Positions 49,201-57,535 of a stretch of DNA of 64,000 bases are shown here, piece by piece. The notes under the pieces were generated by a model. The model saw only the letters and a program-made list of their open reading frames with translations. It was not told the DNA's origin and searched no databases. Origin of the DNA: Cristatella mucedo (taxonomy: Eukaryota; Bryozoa; Phylactolaemata; Cristatellidae); NCBI GenBank assembly GCA_009760855.2, contig WPIO01000003.1, positions 241,001 through 305,000 on the forward strand, in the 5' to 3' direction. The stretch's first letter is position 1. Every line of letters starts with the position of its first letter. Made by a program: the position numbers and the translations under genes.

Positions 49201-50819
49201 GTACCACTAGTCTCCATTACTCCTCTGCGACGAGGTCTTGGAACTCGCTCAAGGTATTAGATGTGCTGCTTTTTCTATGTTCCTGCCACTCCACTCACCC
49301 AAGTCCTGCTTTCCTTAGTTGCAGCTTTATTAGTTTTCTGCCAAATGGCACTAGATGATGCGGTATCGGAAAAAATGTTGAGACAAGACGCGAGTTTTGC
49401 TTAAATTTTTATTTTTGCACCACTTTGCGGACCACTCGTAAGGGTCCCCTCACTTGCCTGGGCCCGTATGAGCCGTGCTGCAGAGCTGCTGCAGCTTCTT
49501 GATCGGTGGCCCCGGCGGCGAAACGGCAGGACTTGGCCACGAAATTCTCACTTATAAACATGCACGTTCATTCACTCAGACGATGATGCACGGGGATTCA
49601 GCTCGAGCTAGTAAGTGGCAGTTTAAAGACAGGGCTTTGTGACCCGTGTGTTGGAACGCCGTAGGAGGAGCCGTTTCGATAGATCAATCGGCTATAGCAC
49701 TGAAGCAGTAATCCAGTTGTCGGCGTTCAGTCCATAGCCAATGGCCTCCGGTGGCTCTGTATATTGAAATCGATGAATTTCCACTGTATCTTGTCAACGC
49801 CTCGGTAGGCTGTACATGCAGCATGCCGAGTGTTAGCAATAATAAAAGTAATTGTAGACCGTTGATATGAAGTACCATAGGAGAGCAAATTATCCTTTTC
49901 TCGGCACATGTTTTGGAAGGAGACATGTCGATTGCTTAGGAATCGAAAGCACAATTTCAGCATGAATGATCCACACAAATTGCACTTTGCAAAGACAAAG
50001 CAAACGTTGTGCGGAGCAGGTTTTTAGCCGGTTTTTAATTGTTGTCAGTTCGGGGGGGGGGTGATGTGATGTCAGTCGTTCGTGAATTCCATGCTTTGAG
50101 AGCATACGAACTGAAGGCAGTATCTCCAAAGGATGTGATGTTGCCTAGAGGTAAAGCTCAACTGCTTGAATCAGAAGAGTCGCTGATACGATGATGTGAA
50201 GCTTTAATAGAAAGCATGTACCTCTTATAAGTAGGCCTGAGCAGGAGCGTGACGGAGCCTTAAAGTGAGTGACAGAACCTTTTAAAGAAATTCATTTATA
50301 TAGCGCCCCAAGAGAACTTAATCTCTATTCAGGCGCTTCACATATGCCTCGGGGCTCGAGCCCACGACCTCAGTCAGACCTTGGTTGGGGCAAGCACTTT
50401 AACCGCTAGGCCAAACCAGCTCGGCAACCTTGAAGTCGATGCACTGCTTGGTAAGGAGCCAGTGCAGGTCAGTGAGAAATGCAACTGTAATGTGGCAACT
50501 GCAACGTTCACGACAGACGAGCGTTGTTGCAGCAGAGTTTTGGAGCAACTGCCAGCCAGAGTGCACGGATAGTAAAAGCTGCAACCATTGAGTCGTATAA
50601 GTCTAGATGGGATTACCAAATCCATGGACCAGCTTGGCTATGGTATACTCACATGCAAAAAGTGGCAGAACTGAAGAGGGCAGAGGGGAGGCGGCACGAT
50701 GTCCTCGTGCGCTGGATCCAGAGGTCGCCAAAATGGATGCCTAATACTGGGAAGCACCGTGTGTGTGTGTGTGTGTGTGTGTGTGCACGTGTGCACGCGC
50801 GCTCGCGTGCGTGCGTGTG

Positions 50820-50867
<48 letters not shown>

Positions 50868-53800
50868 GGGGGGTCGTCCCCGGGCGCAAAATATCCTAGG
50901 AACGACGCCACTGACTGTAGGAACGCTCGAATTAATTATTGCAATGACGCATAGGTGAAAGTAGGCAGGCTTGACTGTGGAGCTTGAGTGATCAGCTAGT
51001 GAAAGATCATTTTGGAACAGAACATCAACAGTCTGTGCATTCGACCGGATATGTTCTTGCTTATTTTTTTAGTTTAAGCTTCTCTGTATCTGAGTGATCA
51101 CTGGGTTTGCATATAGCTAGCTAGTTGGTTTTACCATCCTTTAATTTGAGAAAGTTTGTGCTATGCAAGTGCAAACGTCAGCAGTACATGCTGCAAAGGA
51201 AATAATGGAGCTCGAGGTGCAGGATGCAGCAGGGATAAAAAAAAAATGAAACGTGCTGTGTGTTTGACGATTACATCAGCAAGAGGGAGAGTATAACTTA
51301 TGACAGAAGTGGACTTTGAACAGATCTTGCGGTGCCACACTGTTAATAATATTGCACTTGATAAAGCGCCCTCAGAGAACTTAATCTCTTTCTAGGCGCT
51401 TTACATTTGCTGCAAAGTGATACGCAATAGAATAGTAAGTAAAATCATGCTTGAAAAACAAACAAAATGAATATCATGGTTAGGGGTTACATGCACTGGG
51501 TCAGCATGCAAATGTGGTTAGTGGCAGCATGAACAGTGTCAGCACGCATAAGCACATCAAGGACGAATCTCAGGGACCCACTAAATGCTGTCCTAAATAG
51601 GTATGTTTTTAAGTTTCTTTTAAATGTGGTCAGGTCAGGGGATGTTCTGATGCAGGTCGGGAGGGAGTTCCAGGCTTTGGGAGCATACGAGCTAAATGCA
51701 CGGTCTCCAAAGGATTTAAGGTTTGTACGAGGTATTTCCAGACTGTTGGATTCCGAAAAGCGGGTGGTACGATGCTTTGCCTGATGGGGTAGTATCTCTG
51801 AAAGATAGGCTGGAGCCATAGAATGAAGAGACCTAAAAGTGAGCGACAAAACCTTGAAGTCAATCCGTTGCTTGACTGGTAACCAGTGCAGGTCGGCGAG
51901 AAGTGGAGTAATGTGGCAACTGCGACGCTCACGACAGACAAGCCTAGCTGCAGAGTTTTGCACCAGCTGCAATCGCCTGATCGCACATGCTGGTAGGCCA
52001 GTAAGCAGTGAGTTGCAGAAGTCGAGACGAGATGTCACGAATGCATGGACCAACTTGGACGTGGTATCCTTATCTAAACAAGCCCTAATTTTAGCAATGT
52101 TATGAAGCTGAAAATAGGCTGATTTGACTGTGGAGCTGATGTGGTCGTCTAACGTAAAATCTCACCATGTGGCTATTAGCCGTTGACATCAACACTCGAG
52201 CAACACTGACTCGGGGATGATGGGACTGGAATGATGTACTTGCAGTGTTTAAAGCTCTAACGTAAGGGTTGAACTGATCTGCCATTATATGCCTTTGTTT
52301 CAGTGATAGGAGCAGTAGTAATTAGCCTGCGTGGTCGTTGCTTAAGTTATCCTGGTTCAGTTTTGACTTCTTATTGAAGGCCCTATGAAGATTGAAGGGA
52401 CTGTGTGTGAGGCTAAGGACATTTTACTTGTGGAGGGTAACTGTGAAATCCAGGCATCTCTGAAGTAGGTGTTTTAGAAGTACGGGTACTTTTTTGGCAC
52501 CGATGGAGACACATAGGTGAAACCGAAGGCGGTCTGCATGCGGTCAGGTGACAGAATTTGGTAACTATAGTTGACAGCAATCAATTCGGGTAAATATTTG
52601 ATAAAGTCTATGACCTTTGCACATCAGCCACACAAGAGAGAATGAATAAGCCAAGGTACAAAGTTTGATACATTGGATGTCAGTTGGGTTACGAAAATGA
52701 ATGCTAAAGTCAGTCAGTACGGAAAGGGGACGATTTCTGGGACCGAGTCGAAAGGAAGTCGGGAAAATCGTAATTGCATCAAGTCTTGGTACCTGGGAGC
52801 CATAGATTACCATCACCGTTGGTAAATTCCTGTTGGAGGGGCTCAGTAAATGTAAAAGGTTCAGTTTCAGCCTGTTCGCGCCCCCTGTGTGGACAATAAA
52901 TTAGCTGTCCCATTCCTCCGCTTAAAGACAGTTGGCAACAGAAGCTTTAGCTCTGCAGGTCCTAGACTGTGGAACTCGCTTCCACAATTCTTATGCAACG
53001 ACAACTACTCTCCTACTGCCGACTATGGCACATCCTTTCCAGCGGTCCTGAGCTGCTACTTCTATGCTACTCACTACCTCAACTGCTCTCCTCACTCTGC
53101 TATGCTTCCCACTTTCTCTTTGTTGCGTAAGACGATGTCTGTTGGCTACCGAATGCGTACCGAAAGCCGCTTAGGCTGTGAGTGCGCTATACAAAACTCC
53201 TGCGTAACACCCACATAGTCTTTATGACTTTGTCGAGTTACAGAGCTACATTACACAAAAGGTAACTAATTGAACAGGCTCATTTTTTACTGAAGAATAG
53301 CCTTTGCAGCTACATTTGTGCCTGCAGCCGGCAATGAAGGCGAGCCTGCTGCAGTAATCGAACCCACGACTTGGATCGTGAAGGTGCCGGCACCTTACGA
53401 TCGGGCTAAGAAACCGAGATTTGAATGACTGCCCCGATGGGACCTGCAAACAGCTTGAAGTCGAGAGGGGAGCAGCAGGCAATGGTAGCTCCACTTTCAG
53501 TTTCAATTGATATCGTGCATGAAAGAAAGAAAGCCTGTTAGGTGGCCATTCGACGTCAGCCCTTGTCTTGATCGAAGCAAACAGATCAAGCCCTTCGAGA
53601 ATAATGTCATGTTGCATTAGGGGTTTATTAGATGTTGAGCATGCTTTTAAGAGTCGCCATCTTAGTTGTTGTGGGCCTGATGGTCATCAAGTTGTGCTCG
53701 AATGAGAGGCTCACTAGACGGCTCGAAGCGGTGCCAGCACTGCCACGTGCTCCGCACCTCGCTTATTCCCTCCCGTGCTTAGTCTGGCCTTCGGCGTGGT

Positions 53801-56800
53801 AGTCACCCGCGATTCGCGATTGCTGCGTTCCGGTATTGCACAGCAGCGTGACCACTCGGCTCACTTGCTGCACAACTTCGGCTTGAATCCTTGGTTCCTT
53901 TGCTGCCTGCCGATCCTCAAGCTTCATTCGCACAAGGTTGATTTGCCTTGGCCGTGCTGTATTTGTGATGGGTGCCTGCCCACCATACTTGTTTGGTCTT
54001 TTTTCATTTTATCAGTTGTGCATGATGCTGTAAGTTTTCAATGCCATGACACTGGCCAGTCGTGATGCCTTACTGTTGGACTCGCTGTAGTTCCATAAAT
54101 AGATAGATGCCTGCTTGCTTTTATGCTGAAATCTTTTAGAGTTGTGCAGTTATGGGTTAAGTTGTGGGGCAGTTCCTTGTCGGGTGTCTCTCTAGAAGCA
54201 GCTACAGTTCGACCGATGCAGCCAGCAAGCATGCCAGCCACCTAGATGTTCCAGCTTCTGGCTCTCTTCTGATAGAAGTTAGGCTTGCTTCACACTTTGA
54301 CCGAACACACTGGGATTCAATTTGGCAGAAATTGCTGCTATTTAGGAAAGGAGTAGTGATTCTGGAGTTGTTATGTCCCCGGTCCGGTGGTGCTGCCCTG
54401 CGTGTTAATTATTTCTTCCTTTCGTTTGTGTGCAGTTTGTTCTTAGCATAGCACCAGCAATGTGTGTTCCCATTAGCACCTAAACGCTGCCTCATTGCTT
54501 CATAAATGCTACCGTATTTGTTGGAATCATTTTTGTCTGCATATAGCAATGTTTCTACTTTATCGTGGTATTTGTCATCATTTAGTCATTTCTATGAGCA
54601 TGGAGTTGTGTTGTCCATTTTATAGGAGTGGTGCTGCTTGTTAGAAAGCACCTAGCACTCTTGCTTTTTTCGACAGAGCTGTATAGTTACTATGCTAAAA
54701 AGCACCTTGATGCAACAGAAGCAGTGTGGTGACATGTGTCATTGCTTGTGTGGAGTGCTTACTTTGGCAGCTCTTCTGCCTTGAGCAAAGTAGCTGTAAA
54801 CATTGAAAGCGTTGACGCTGGCAAGCCGGGGTGACTTTGGGTAGACGTCAGGCATCATGCATCTTCTTGTCATGCGACTCATTCCACCCAGCCCGTGGCG
54901 CCATGCCTGGTGAGAGCGTTTGCTCCAGTAGATTAATAGCTATCCGGTCAAACTATGTGGTGTGGGAGCAGACTTCCAGAGCAACGAATGCCTGCCTCCC
55001 GGAGATTTCTGGCGCCACCCTCTCCCTGCATCTGGTGGTCGTGTAGTCCACATATGTATTACATAGATGAGTAGGGTATGTGATGGGAACACAAGATTCC
55101 CATATTTAGTCATCGATGCATGTTTTGTGGCGACCATACTCTTTTTGCTTATGAGTGACTTATCGTTTCGGTTCGTTTGTTTTCAGCAACCTAGCGAGCA
55201 ATCCATGCCGACCGAGATCCACGAATCAAAGGAGGCACAATCAAAAACTGACACGGCTGCAGTAAGTGTGTGTGAAAATACTTTTTTTTTTAGTTTTGCT
55301 TGCAGTTTTTTTCTCAGTGCATGCTGGGAGAGTGTTTTGTTTGTCAGAATAACTCACACCGTAATCAACCAGAATTAATCTCATCTGTGAAATCCAAATC
55401 TTAGTAGCGGCCAAGCGACTGCTTGGAAGTGCAAATCGTCTCTTGATATTGCGTTATTAGTGAACTGTGCGCTCCCAACTTGATATCAGCCCCTTCTAAG
55501 TATGGGCTAAGAGCACTAGCAGCTCTAGTGCTGGGATCAGCTCCTGCCCAGTCTGATGGGAAGTAGTCACATGCATCCTGGTTAACAATTTGGGTAAGAA
55601 AAAGTTGATAATGTGAACATGGCTTAGAAAAACTATATGCTTAGCCTTGTGACTTTTGATTTTAGTTCGGAACCTTGTACAGTTTTGAGTGTTCGTGGTA
55701 GGATTACGTTGCCTCTCGGTCTTGACGGGGGGGGGTAGTAGGGTGCTCGCTCTTTGCTACCCGGGTCGTGGGTTAGTGAGTCCTGCTTCAGGCATTCCTT
55801 TTTTCCTACGGCAGTGGGGGCGATTTTTGCTGCGGCTTTAGTGCCTCTATGTAATTGAGGCTGTACCTTGGCTTTTCTTTAAGGCTTGCCTTTTTGTAGC
55901 CACCTGATTGTCGTGTAATATATACTTGTTGTAATAGTTAGGCTTTCTGCCTGGACATTTTAGAGAAACAAGGAGCCTTCAAAAGGCTTATTTGGTTTAT
56001 TTGGCTATTTCTCTAAGCCGAAGGCACCGAAAGCGCCAAAAGCAGCCAAAATGAAGCTACCTGACGATAAGGAAAAGCCAATAGTATGGGATAGTGTTAA
56101 AGGTCAGTTGACTTGCTCTTTCTATGGCAATGCTAACCTTGTTTTGAATAGCTCTTGGATTCAACGTTCGTTTGCACGGCGAATTCCTTCTCTCAGTTCC
56201 TAGATATTTCTTTGGGGTGGTAAGTGCTTTTTAAAAACGGCTAGCAGTTCAGTTGTGTGCAATTGTCTTATTTTATATGTTATGTTTGACACTAAGGCCA
56301 ATTTTTACCGGTGGTATATCGATGTCGACCAGAAAGTGGCAATGTCGTTACATGCTGTTGAATGAGAGAGACTGCGGTGCTGCCTAGTCATCAAAAGTAC
56401 AGAGCCCGAATTTCTGCCAAAGCACAAGACAGTTGGCCTTCTGTTCTCTTGTCATCTTTCTATAGGACTGTGTCAGTTACCACTGAGACATTGTTACCTG
56501 ATTGCATGGTTAGTTTAGTGGCTACTGTAGCATCTGTTTGATGGCATTGCAACCTACGCTGTCTTATCCGGTTAGCTGTACGCCATTTAGGCCAATGGGT
56601 AGACACGTCAGCTGATGCCGAAGAAGAGAAGGTTGTTGGCCCTCCTCCACAGATGAGTGCTCCTTCTGCATTCATCACTTCCAAAGGCTCGACTCCTGGT
56701 GCTGGTATGCCACCTGGAACATCTTCGAACATATACTCTATGAGCCGAGGGAAACGCTTGCCAGCCTACGTGGACCCATTTAAAGGAACACCTAGTGTTA

Positions 56801-57307
56801 CTAGCTCACCTGTACCATCTTTACTTAGTGACGGGCTTTCTAATAGCCGACCAATGACGGTCTTGACACCACTTGGATTCATGCCAGCATCTCAAAGCAA
56901 TGCCGATGCAGCCACGTCATCAGAGCAGCTCCAGGTTAGCACGTGCCTGCATGGCTTCAGATCGTGACGTTTTGTGGCTTCTGGCAGAGACATGAAGTGA
57001 ACCAGTGGTATAGAGATATCTGGTCAATGTTTCAGATTTCAAGGAATGAGTCGTCTGCATCTCTTGAGGTACAGAACATCATGGGTTCAAGTGGTCAGGA
57101 AACAGTAAGTATATTTTTTTGAAGTCGCTATTGCTGTGGCTTGGCGTGCTCACGAGTCAAAGAGCTTACGCTGCTTTGTTTCAGGTGCAGCCAGCAGCTA
57201 ACCAGCAGCCAGTTGTGCCAACTGGGCCGTCGTTTTACAATCCCAGTCAATTCAGCCATTCCATTCCTGCTAGTACAACCAAGCAGCGTTTAAATCGTCG
57301 AGTATGA
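24635..57307 (+). CDS. SEC16: SEC16, COPII coat assembly scaffold (complete, 22 coding exons, 2448 aa)
   Basis: Sec16 is a large peripheral protein that marks ER exit sites, binds Sec13/Sec23 and organises COPII coats. Coding exons: 24635-24809, 24910-28698, 30656-30706, 30990-31116, 31205-31539, 31623-31902, 32045-32183, 32274-32545, 32640-32724, 32995-33221, 34683-34788, 37957-38097, 40229-40354, 40961-41225, 47454-47708, 48888-48961, 49104-49253, 55187-55261, 55964-56102, 56591-56934, 57036-57104 and 57185-57307. The sum, 7347 nt, is divisible by three, and all 21 junctions keep phase. Order: disordered Ala/Ser/Gln/Pro-rich N-terminus (1-1321), Tyr-rich segment (1322-1450), central conserved domain and ACE1-like helical region (about 1519-1951, with [22 protein letters not shown] and [13 protein letters not shown]), acidic/Ser linker, and a C-terminal basic SKPK-IVWD-QWV block (about 2240-2290). 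Length resembles vertebrate SEC16A. The first ATG follows an in-frame TAG at about 24581. Confidence 0.96.
24910..28698 (+). CDS. SEC16: SEC16 exon 2, giant disordered N-terminal exon (residues 59-1321)
   Basis: This single 3789-nt exon is Ala, Ser, Gln, Gly and Pro-rich with no predicted fold. It has alanine runs near 25733, 26128 and 26949, and Gln/Pro-rich stretches near the end (YAQYYSGAG at the donor GCAG|GTGCGT). It is clearly more GC-rich than the introns around it. The high GC content opens several long frames on the other strand, which are not genes. An alternative end without the splice (stop at 28917) adds only low-quality sequence. Confidence 0.93.
28699..30655 (+). other. SEC16: SEC16 intron 2
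   Basis: 2 kb with short GT-rich runs near 30400-30460 and no recognised element. Confidence 0.7.
30656..30706 (+). CDS. SEC16: SEC16 exon 3, Gly/Tyr-rich
   Basis: A 51-nt exon reading [17 protein letters not shown] with phase 1 at both ends. Acceptor TTGTTGCAG, donor G|GTATGC. Its composition continues that of exons 2 and 4. Confidence 0.82.
30990..31116 (+). CDS. SEC16: SEC16 exon 4, Tyr/Gln-rich
   Basis: Encodes [20 protein letters not shown] and then a Gln/Ala run. Acceptor CTTTACAG, donor GG|GTATGT, phase 1 to 2. A second acceptor 18 nt upstream (exon start 30972) is also in frame and would add GYVCFT-type residues. Confidence 0.82.
31205..31539 (+). CDS. SEC16: SEC16 exon 5
   Basis: Begins [17 protein letters not shown], then Ser-rich sequence, and ends TADYDYSYG. 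Acceptor TGTTTCAG, donor TACG|GTAACC, phase 2 to 1. It lies just before the central conserved domain. Confidence 0.9.
31623..31902 (+). CDS. SEC16: SEC16 exon 6, start of central conserved domain
   Basis: Contains [18 protein letters not shown] and [12 protein letters not shown], the beginning of the Sec16 central conserved domain. Acceptor AATTGCAG (a tandem CAG makes the exact start uncertain by 3 nt), donor AG|GTGTGG, phase 1 to 2. Confidence 0.95.
32045..32183 (+). CDS. SEC16: SEC16 exon 7, central conserved domain
   Basis: Encodes [20 protein letters not shown] and [15 protein letters not shown], the family's WxFLxLLxxQNG helix. Acceptor GCTGCAG, donor GGG|GTATGG, phase 2 to 0. Confidence 0.95.
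32274..32545 (+). CDS. SEC16: SEC16 exon 8, ACE1-type helices
   Basis: Begins [12 protein letters not shown] and contains [19 protein letters not shown] and [15 protein letters not shown], the most conserved part of metazoan Sec16. Acceptor CTTGCAG, donor CG|GTGCGT, phase 0 to 2. Confidence 0.97.
32640..32724 (+). CDS. SEC16: SEC16 exon 9
   Basis: Encodes [18 protein letters not shown], a near-invariant Sec16 block. Acceptor CTTTGTAG, donor GTG|GTAAAA, phase 2 to 0. The following 270-nt intron carries a LINE tail. Confidence 0.95.
32743..32822 (-). mobile_element. Family-1 LINE 3' tail in SEC16 intron 9
   Basis: (AAT)n followed by ACACTTGATAAAGTGCCCTC and the GGCGTTTCG stem partner. Only the last 80 bp of the LINE are present, in the 270-nt intron between exons 9 and 10. 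Confidence 0.8.
32995..33221 (+). CDS. SEC16: SEC16 exon 10
   Basis: Encodes [38 protein letters not shown] and [16 protein letters not shown], matching the Sec16 helical domain in order. Acceptor TTTTGTAG, donor AG|GTCGGC, phase 0 to 2. Confidence 0.97.
33484..33912 (-). mobile_element. Family-1 tail (33484-33530) next to family-2 LINE 3' part (33552-33912)
   Basis: AATAACAATAATGCACTTGA is a family-1 tail. The following minus-strand segment encodes [35 protein letters not shown] and [16 protein letters not shown], the C-terminal end of the second LINE family also seen at 45700-46140. Confidence 0.78.
34683..34788 (+). CDS. SEC16: SEC16 exon 11
   Basis: Encodes [17 protein letters not shown]; the [11 protein letters not shown] block is a family signature. 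Acceptor GTTACAG, donor CAG|GTAGCA, phase 2 to 0. Confidence 0.96.
35318..35400. repeat. Dispersed repeat, shared with 12922-13005
   Basis: TTCGCTCACCGAAGCCGCAG and GGGGCAGCCTGTCCCAGCCG, reverse complement of the other copy. Followed by GT-rich repeats. Confidence 0.7.
35388..35480. repeat. GT-rich simple repeat
   Basis: Interrupted GTGTGTGC units in a SEC16 intron, right beside a dispersed repeat shared with 12925-13000. Confidence 0.85.
36525..36735 (-). mobile_element. Family-1 LINE 3' fragment
   Basis: Matches 9650-9850: CTCTCTTTCTAGGCACTTTA, TGCTGCAAAG, then ACATGGTTAGAGGTGATATG and CACAGGGTCAGCACGCA. Diverged 3' UTR and tail, minus strand. Confidence 0.7.
37957..38097 (+). CDS. SEC16: SEC16 exon 12
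   Basis: The 47 codons encode [20 protein letters not shown] and [10 protein letters not shown], corresponding to the family segment with FHYCEVI. Acceptor TTTGCAG, donor GAG|GTAAAT, phase 0 at both ends. Confidence 0.95.
38098..40228 (+). other. SEC16: SEC16 intron 12
   Basis: 2.1 kb. A minus-strand frame of 107 codons (39168-38845) shows no family match. No repeat recognised. Confidence 0.65.
40229..40354 (+). CDS. SEC16: SEC16 exon 13, end of helical domain
   Basis: The 42 codons end [20 protein letters not shown], matching the EPDWLxxL end of the conserved region. Acceptor CTTTGCAG, donor GAA|GTAAGA, phase 0 at both ends. Confidence 0.93.
40526..40558. repeat. (GT)n microsatellite
   Basis: GT run just after SEC16 exon 13. 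Confidence 0.92.
40961..41225 (+). CDS. SEC16: SEC16 exon 14, variable linker
   Basis: Low-complexity Ser/Ala/His-rich linker ending [12 protein letters not shown]. Acceptor TTGTTTTAG, donor ACG|GTGAGT, phase 0 to 1. Supported by phase and the open frame. Confidence 0.85.
41630..42400 (-). mobile_element. Family-1-like LINE, degenerate
   Basis: Minus-strand remnants include [14 protein letters not shown] at about 41780 and [20 protein letters not shown] with [11 protein letters not shown] at about 42300-42370. The catalytic YADD box has become FAND. Many stops. Confidence 0.72.
43075..43719 (-). other. 214-codon antisense ORF in a SEC16 intron, unknown
   Basis: An uninterrupted minus-strand frame lies inside the 6.2 kb SEC16 intron. 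It includes a hydrophobic start ([16 protein letters not shown]) and then [20 protein letters not shown] and [20 protein letters not shown]. Its last codons overlap a family-2 LINE tail (about 43068-43112). On the minus strand TTTTTCTTCAG near 43624 could act as an acceptor after GTAAGT near 43676. No family is recognised. It could be a piece of an unrecognised mobile element or chance. Confidence 0.25.
43803..43890 (-). mobile_element. Family-1 LINE 3' tail
   Basis: (AAT)n, then CACTTGATAAAGCGCCGTCA and TCTTTCTATGCGCTCTACC. One arm of the tail hairpin is decayed. Confidence 0.72.
44252..44338. repeat. About 41-bp tandem duplication
   Basis: GTAGTGCAATCTTGTGGGAT and GTAGTGCAATTTTGTGGAAT begin two adjacent units, both ending in AATCCT. 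Confidence 0.85.
44820..46266 (+). mobile_element. Family-2 CR1/L2-like LINE, 3' two-thirds
   Basis: Plus-strand reverse transcriptase in several frames: [20 protein letters not shown] at about 44873, [14 protein letters not shown]-type YADD ([11 protein letters not shown]) at about 45140, [20 protein letters not shown] at about 45245, and the C-terminal block [20 protein letters not shown] at about 45755. It ends in TACA repeats running into a (CA)n tract at 46197-46266. It is distinct from family 1 in both sequence and tail. Confidence 0.88.
46197..46266. repeat. (CA)n microsatellite at the tail of a family-2 LINE
   Basis: TACA units pass into about 62 bp of pure CA. It probably expanded from the LINE 3' tail. 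Confidence 0.95.
47454..47708 (+). CDS. SEC16: SEC16 exon 15, variable linker
   Basis: Gln/Ser/Pro-rich ([18 protein letters not shown] onward). Acceptor TTATTGCAG, donor CACG|GTAGGC, phase 1 to 1. It follows a 6.2 kb intron rich in LINE pieces. Confidence 0.85.
47985..48080 (+). mobile_element. Family-1 LINE internal fragment
   Basis: Plus-strand match to the thumb region: ACTGTGCAGCTAGGCTCGTC, CTGTCGCGAAC and GACCTGCACTGGCTCCCAAT (compare 60478-60560). Confidence 0.6.
48888..48961 (+). CDS. SEC16: SEC16 exon 16, acidic
   Basis: A 74-nt exon encoding [20 protein letters not shown]. Acceptor TTTTTACAG, donor GTG|GTATGT, phase 1 to 0. Confidence 0.8.
49104..49253 (+). CDS. SEC16: SEC16 exon 17
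   Basis: The 50 codons encode [20 protein letters not shown] and a Ser-rich end. Donor AAG|GTATTA. The acceptor is one of two tandem CAGs at 49101-49106, with a weak pyrimidine tract, so the start may shift by 3 nt. Phase 0 at both ends. Confidence 0.72.
50282..50425 (-). mobile_element. SINE-1: tRNA-derived head plus family-1 LINE tail, with target-site duplication
   Basis: Read on the minus strand, a tRNA-like head (GGCCTAGCGGTTAAAGTGCT as box A region, GGTCGTGGGCTCGAGCCC as box B region) is followed by a tail nearly the same as the last 50 bp of the family-1 LINE, with the stem AGCGCC/GGCGCT kept. AACCTT lies at both borders (50276-50281 and 50426-50431), a target-site duplication. It is inserted in an older LINE copy. 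Confidence 0.82.
50760..50871. repeat. (GT)n microsatellite
   Basis: Long interrupted GT tract ending in a G run, inside a degenerate LINE. Confidence 0.95.
51344..52153 (-). mobile_element. Family-1 LINE 3' part, young copy
   Basis: Minus frame 52053-51487 stays open for 188 codons ([40 protein letters not shown], ending [20 protein letters not shown]). The tail hairpin TAAAGCGCC/GGCGCTTTA is intact. It is very similar to 9620-10460. The 5' end is at about 52153. Confidence 0.9.
52868..53245 (+). mobile_element. Family-2 LINE 3' fragment
   Basis: Plus strand encodes [20 protein letters not shown] and [20 protein letters not shown], and ends with the tail TCTTTATGACTTTGTCGAGT. Close relative of 45820-46190. 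Confidence 0.82.
53272..53420 (-). mobile_element. SINE-2 copy
   Basis: Minus strand: GTCGTGGGTTCGATTACTGC (box B) and the end GAGCCTGTTCAATTAGTTA. Diverged in the middle. Confidence 0.65.
53640..55186 (+). other. SEC16: Right part of SEC16 intron 17
   Basis: 1.5 kb without recognised repeat or gene, after the LINE and SINE cluster. Confidence 0.6.
55187..55261 (+). CDS. SEC16: SEC16 exon 18
   Basis: The 25 codons ([20 protein letters not shown]) are phase 0 at both ends. Acceptor GTTTTCAG, donor GCA|GTAAGT, both strong. It follows a 5.9 kb intron full of LINE and SINE copies. Confidence 0.78.
55728..55875 (+). mobile_element. SINE-2 copy, diverged
   Basis: Plus strand: GGGTCGTGGGTTAGTGAGTC (box B position) followed by GGCAGTGGGGGCGATTTTTG and TTGAGGCTGT. 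Weak, but the order is kept. Confidence 0.45.
55964..56102 (+). CDS. SEC16: SEC16 exon 19, basic C-terminal motif
   Basis: Encodes [19 protein letters not shown] and [13 protein letters not shown]. The Phe/Gly-Ser-Lys-Pro block followed by IVWD is the conserved Sec16 C-terminal element. Acceptor CATTTTAG, donor AAAG|GTCAGT, phase 0 to 1. Confidence 0.94.
56591..56934 (+). CDS. SEC16: SEC16 exon 20
   Basis: Joins exon 19 to give [20 protein letters not shown], the family IVWD...QWV motif, then a Pro/Ser-rich region with [18 protein letters not shown]. Acceptor GCCATTTAG, donor CAG|GTTAGC, phase 1 to 0. Confidence 0.94.
57036..57104 (+). CDS. SEC16: SEC16 exon 21
   Basis: The 23 codons ([20 protein letters not shown]) are phase 0 at both ends. 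Acceptor TGTTTCAG, donor ACA|GTAAGT. Confidence 0.78.
57185..57307 (+). CDS. SEC16: SEC16 last exon, C-terminus and stop
   Basis: Contains [15 protein letters not shown] and ends KQRLNRRV followed by TGA at 57305-57307. The FYNPxQ motif near the terminus is shared with vertebrate Sec16. Acceptor TTGTTTCAG. No clear AATAAA signal is seen in the next few hundred bases. Confidence 0.94.
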   Translation: MQPAANQQPVVPTGPSFYNPSQFSHSIPASTTKQRLNRRV

Positions 57308-57535
57308 TCGCCCTGCGATTAATGAAAACACTGTATTGATTGATTGTTGCGACGGGTGCTTCTGTTGCTGCTTTGACTATTTATTAAGACTTATACAAAA
57401 GCCTCTGCGGCCAAATGTCTATACCTTTCGTATGTGTAATGTAATTATAAGTATAATGGTGCTTTGAAAACTATTTGGCTTTTTTCTTTCACGCGTGGCT
57501 ACGGTTGATTGCATGGATGCTGTATTTGGTTTTGT

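Larger units (their letters stand above)
50010..51310 (-). mobile_element. Family-1 LINE, degenerate, interrupted by a SINE and a GT tract
   Basis: Minus-strand LINE sequence is recognised at 50040-50275, 50432-50620 and 50955-51310 (GAGGGAGAGTATAACTTATG). It is split by the SINE at 50282-50425 and by the GT repeat near 50760-50863. Coding capacity is lost. Confidence 0.75.
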
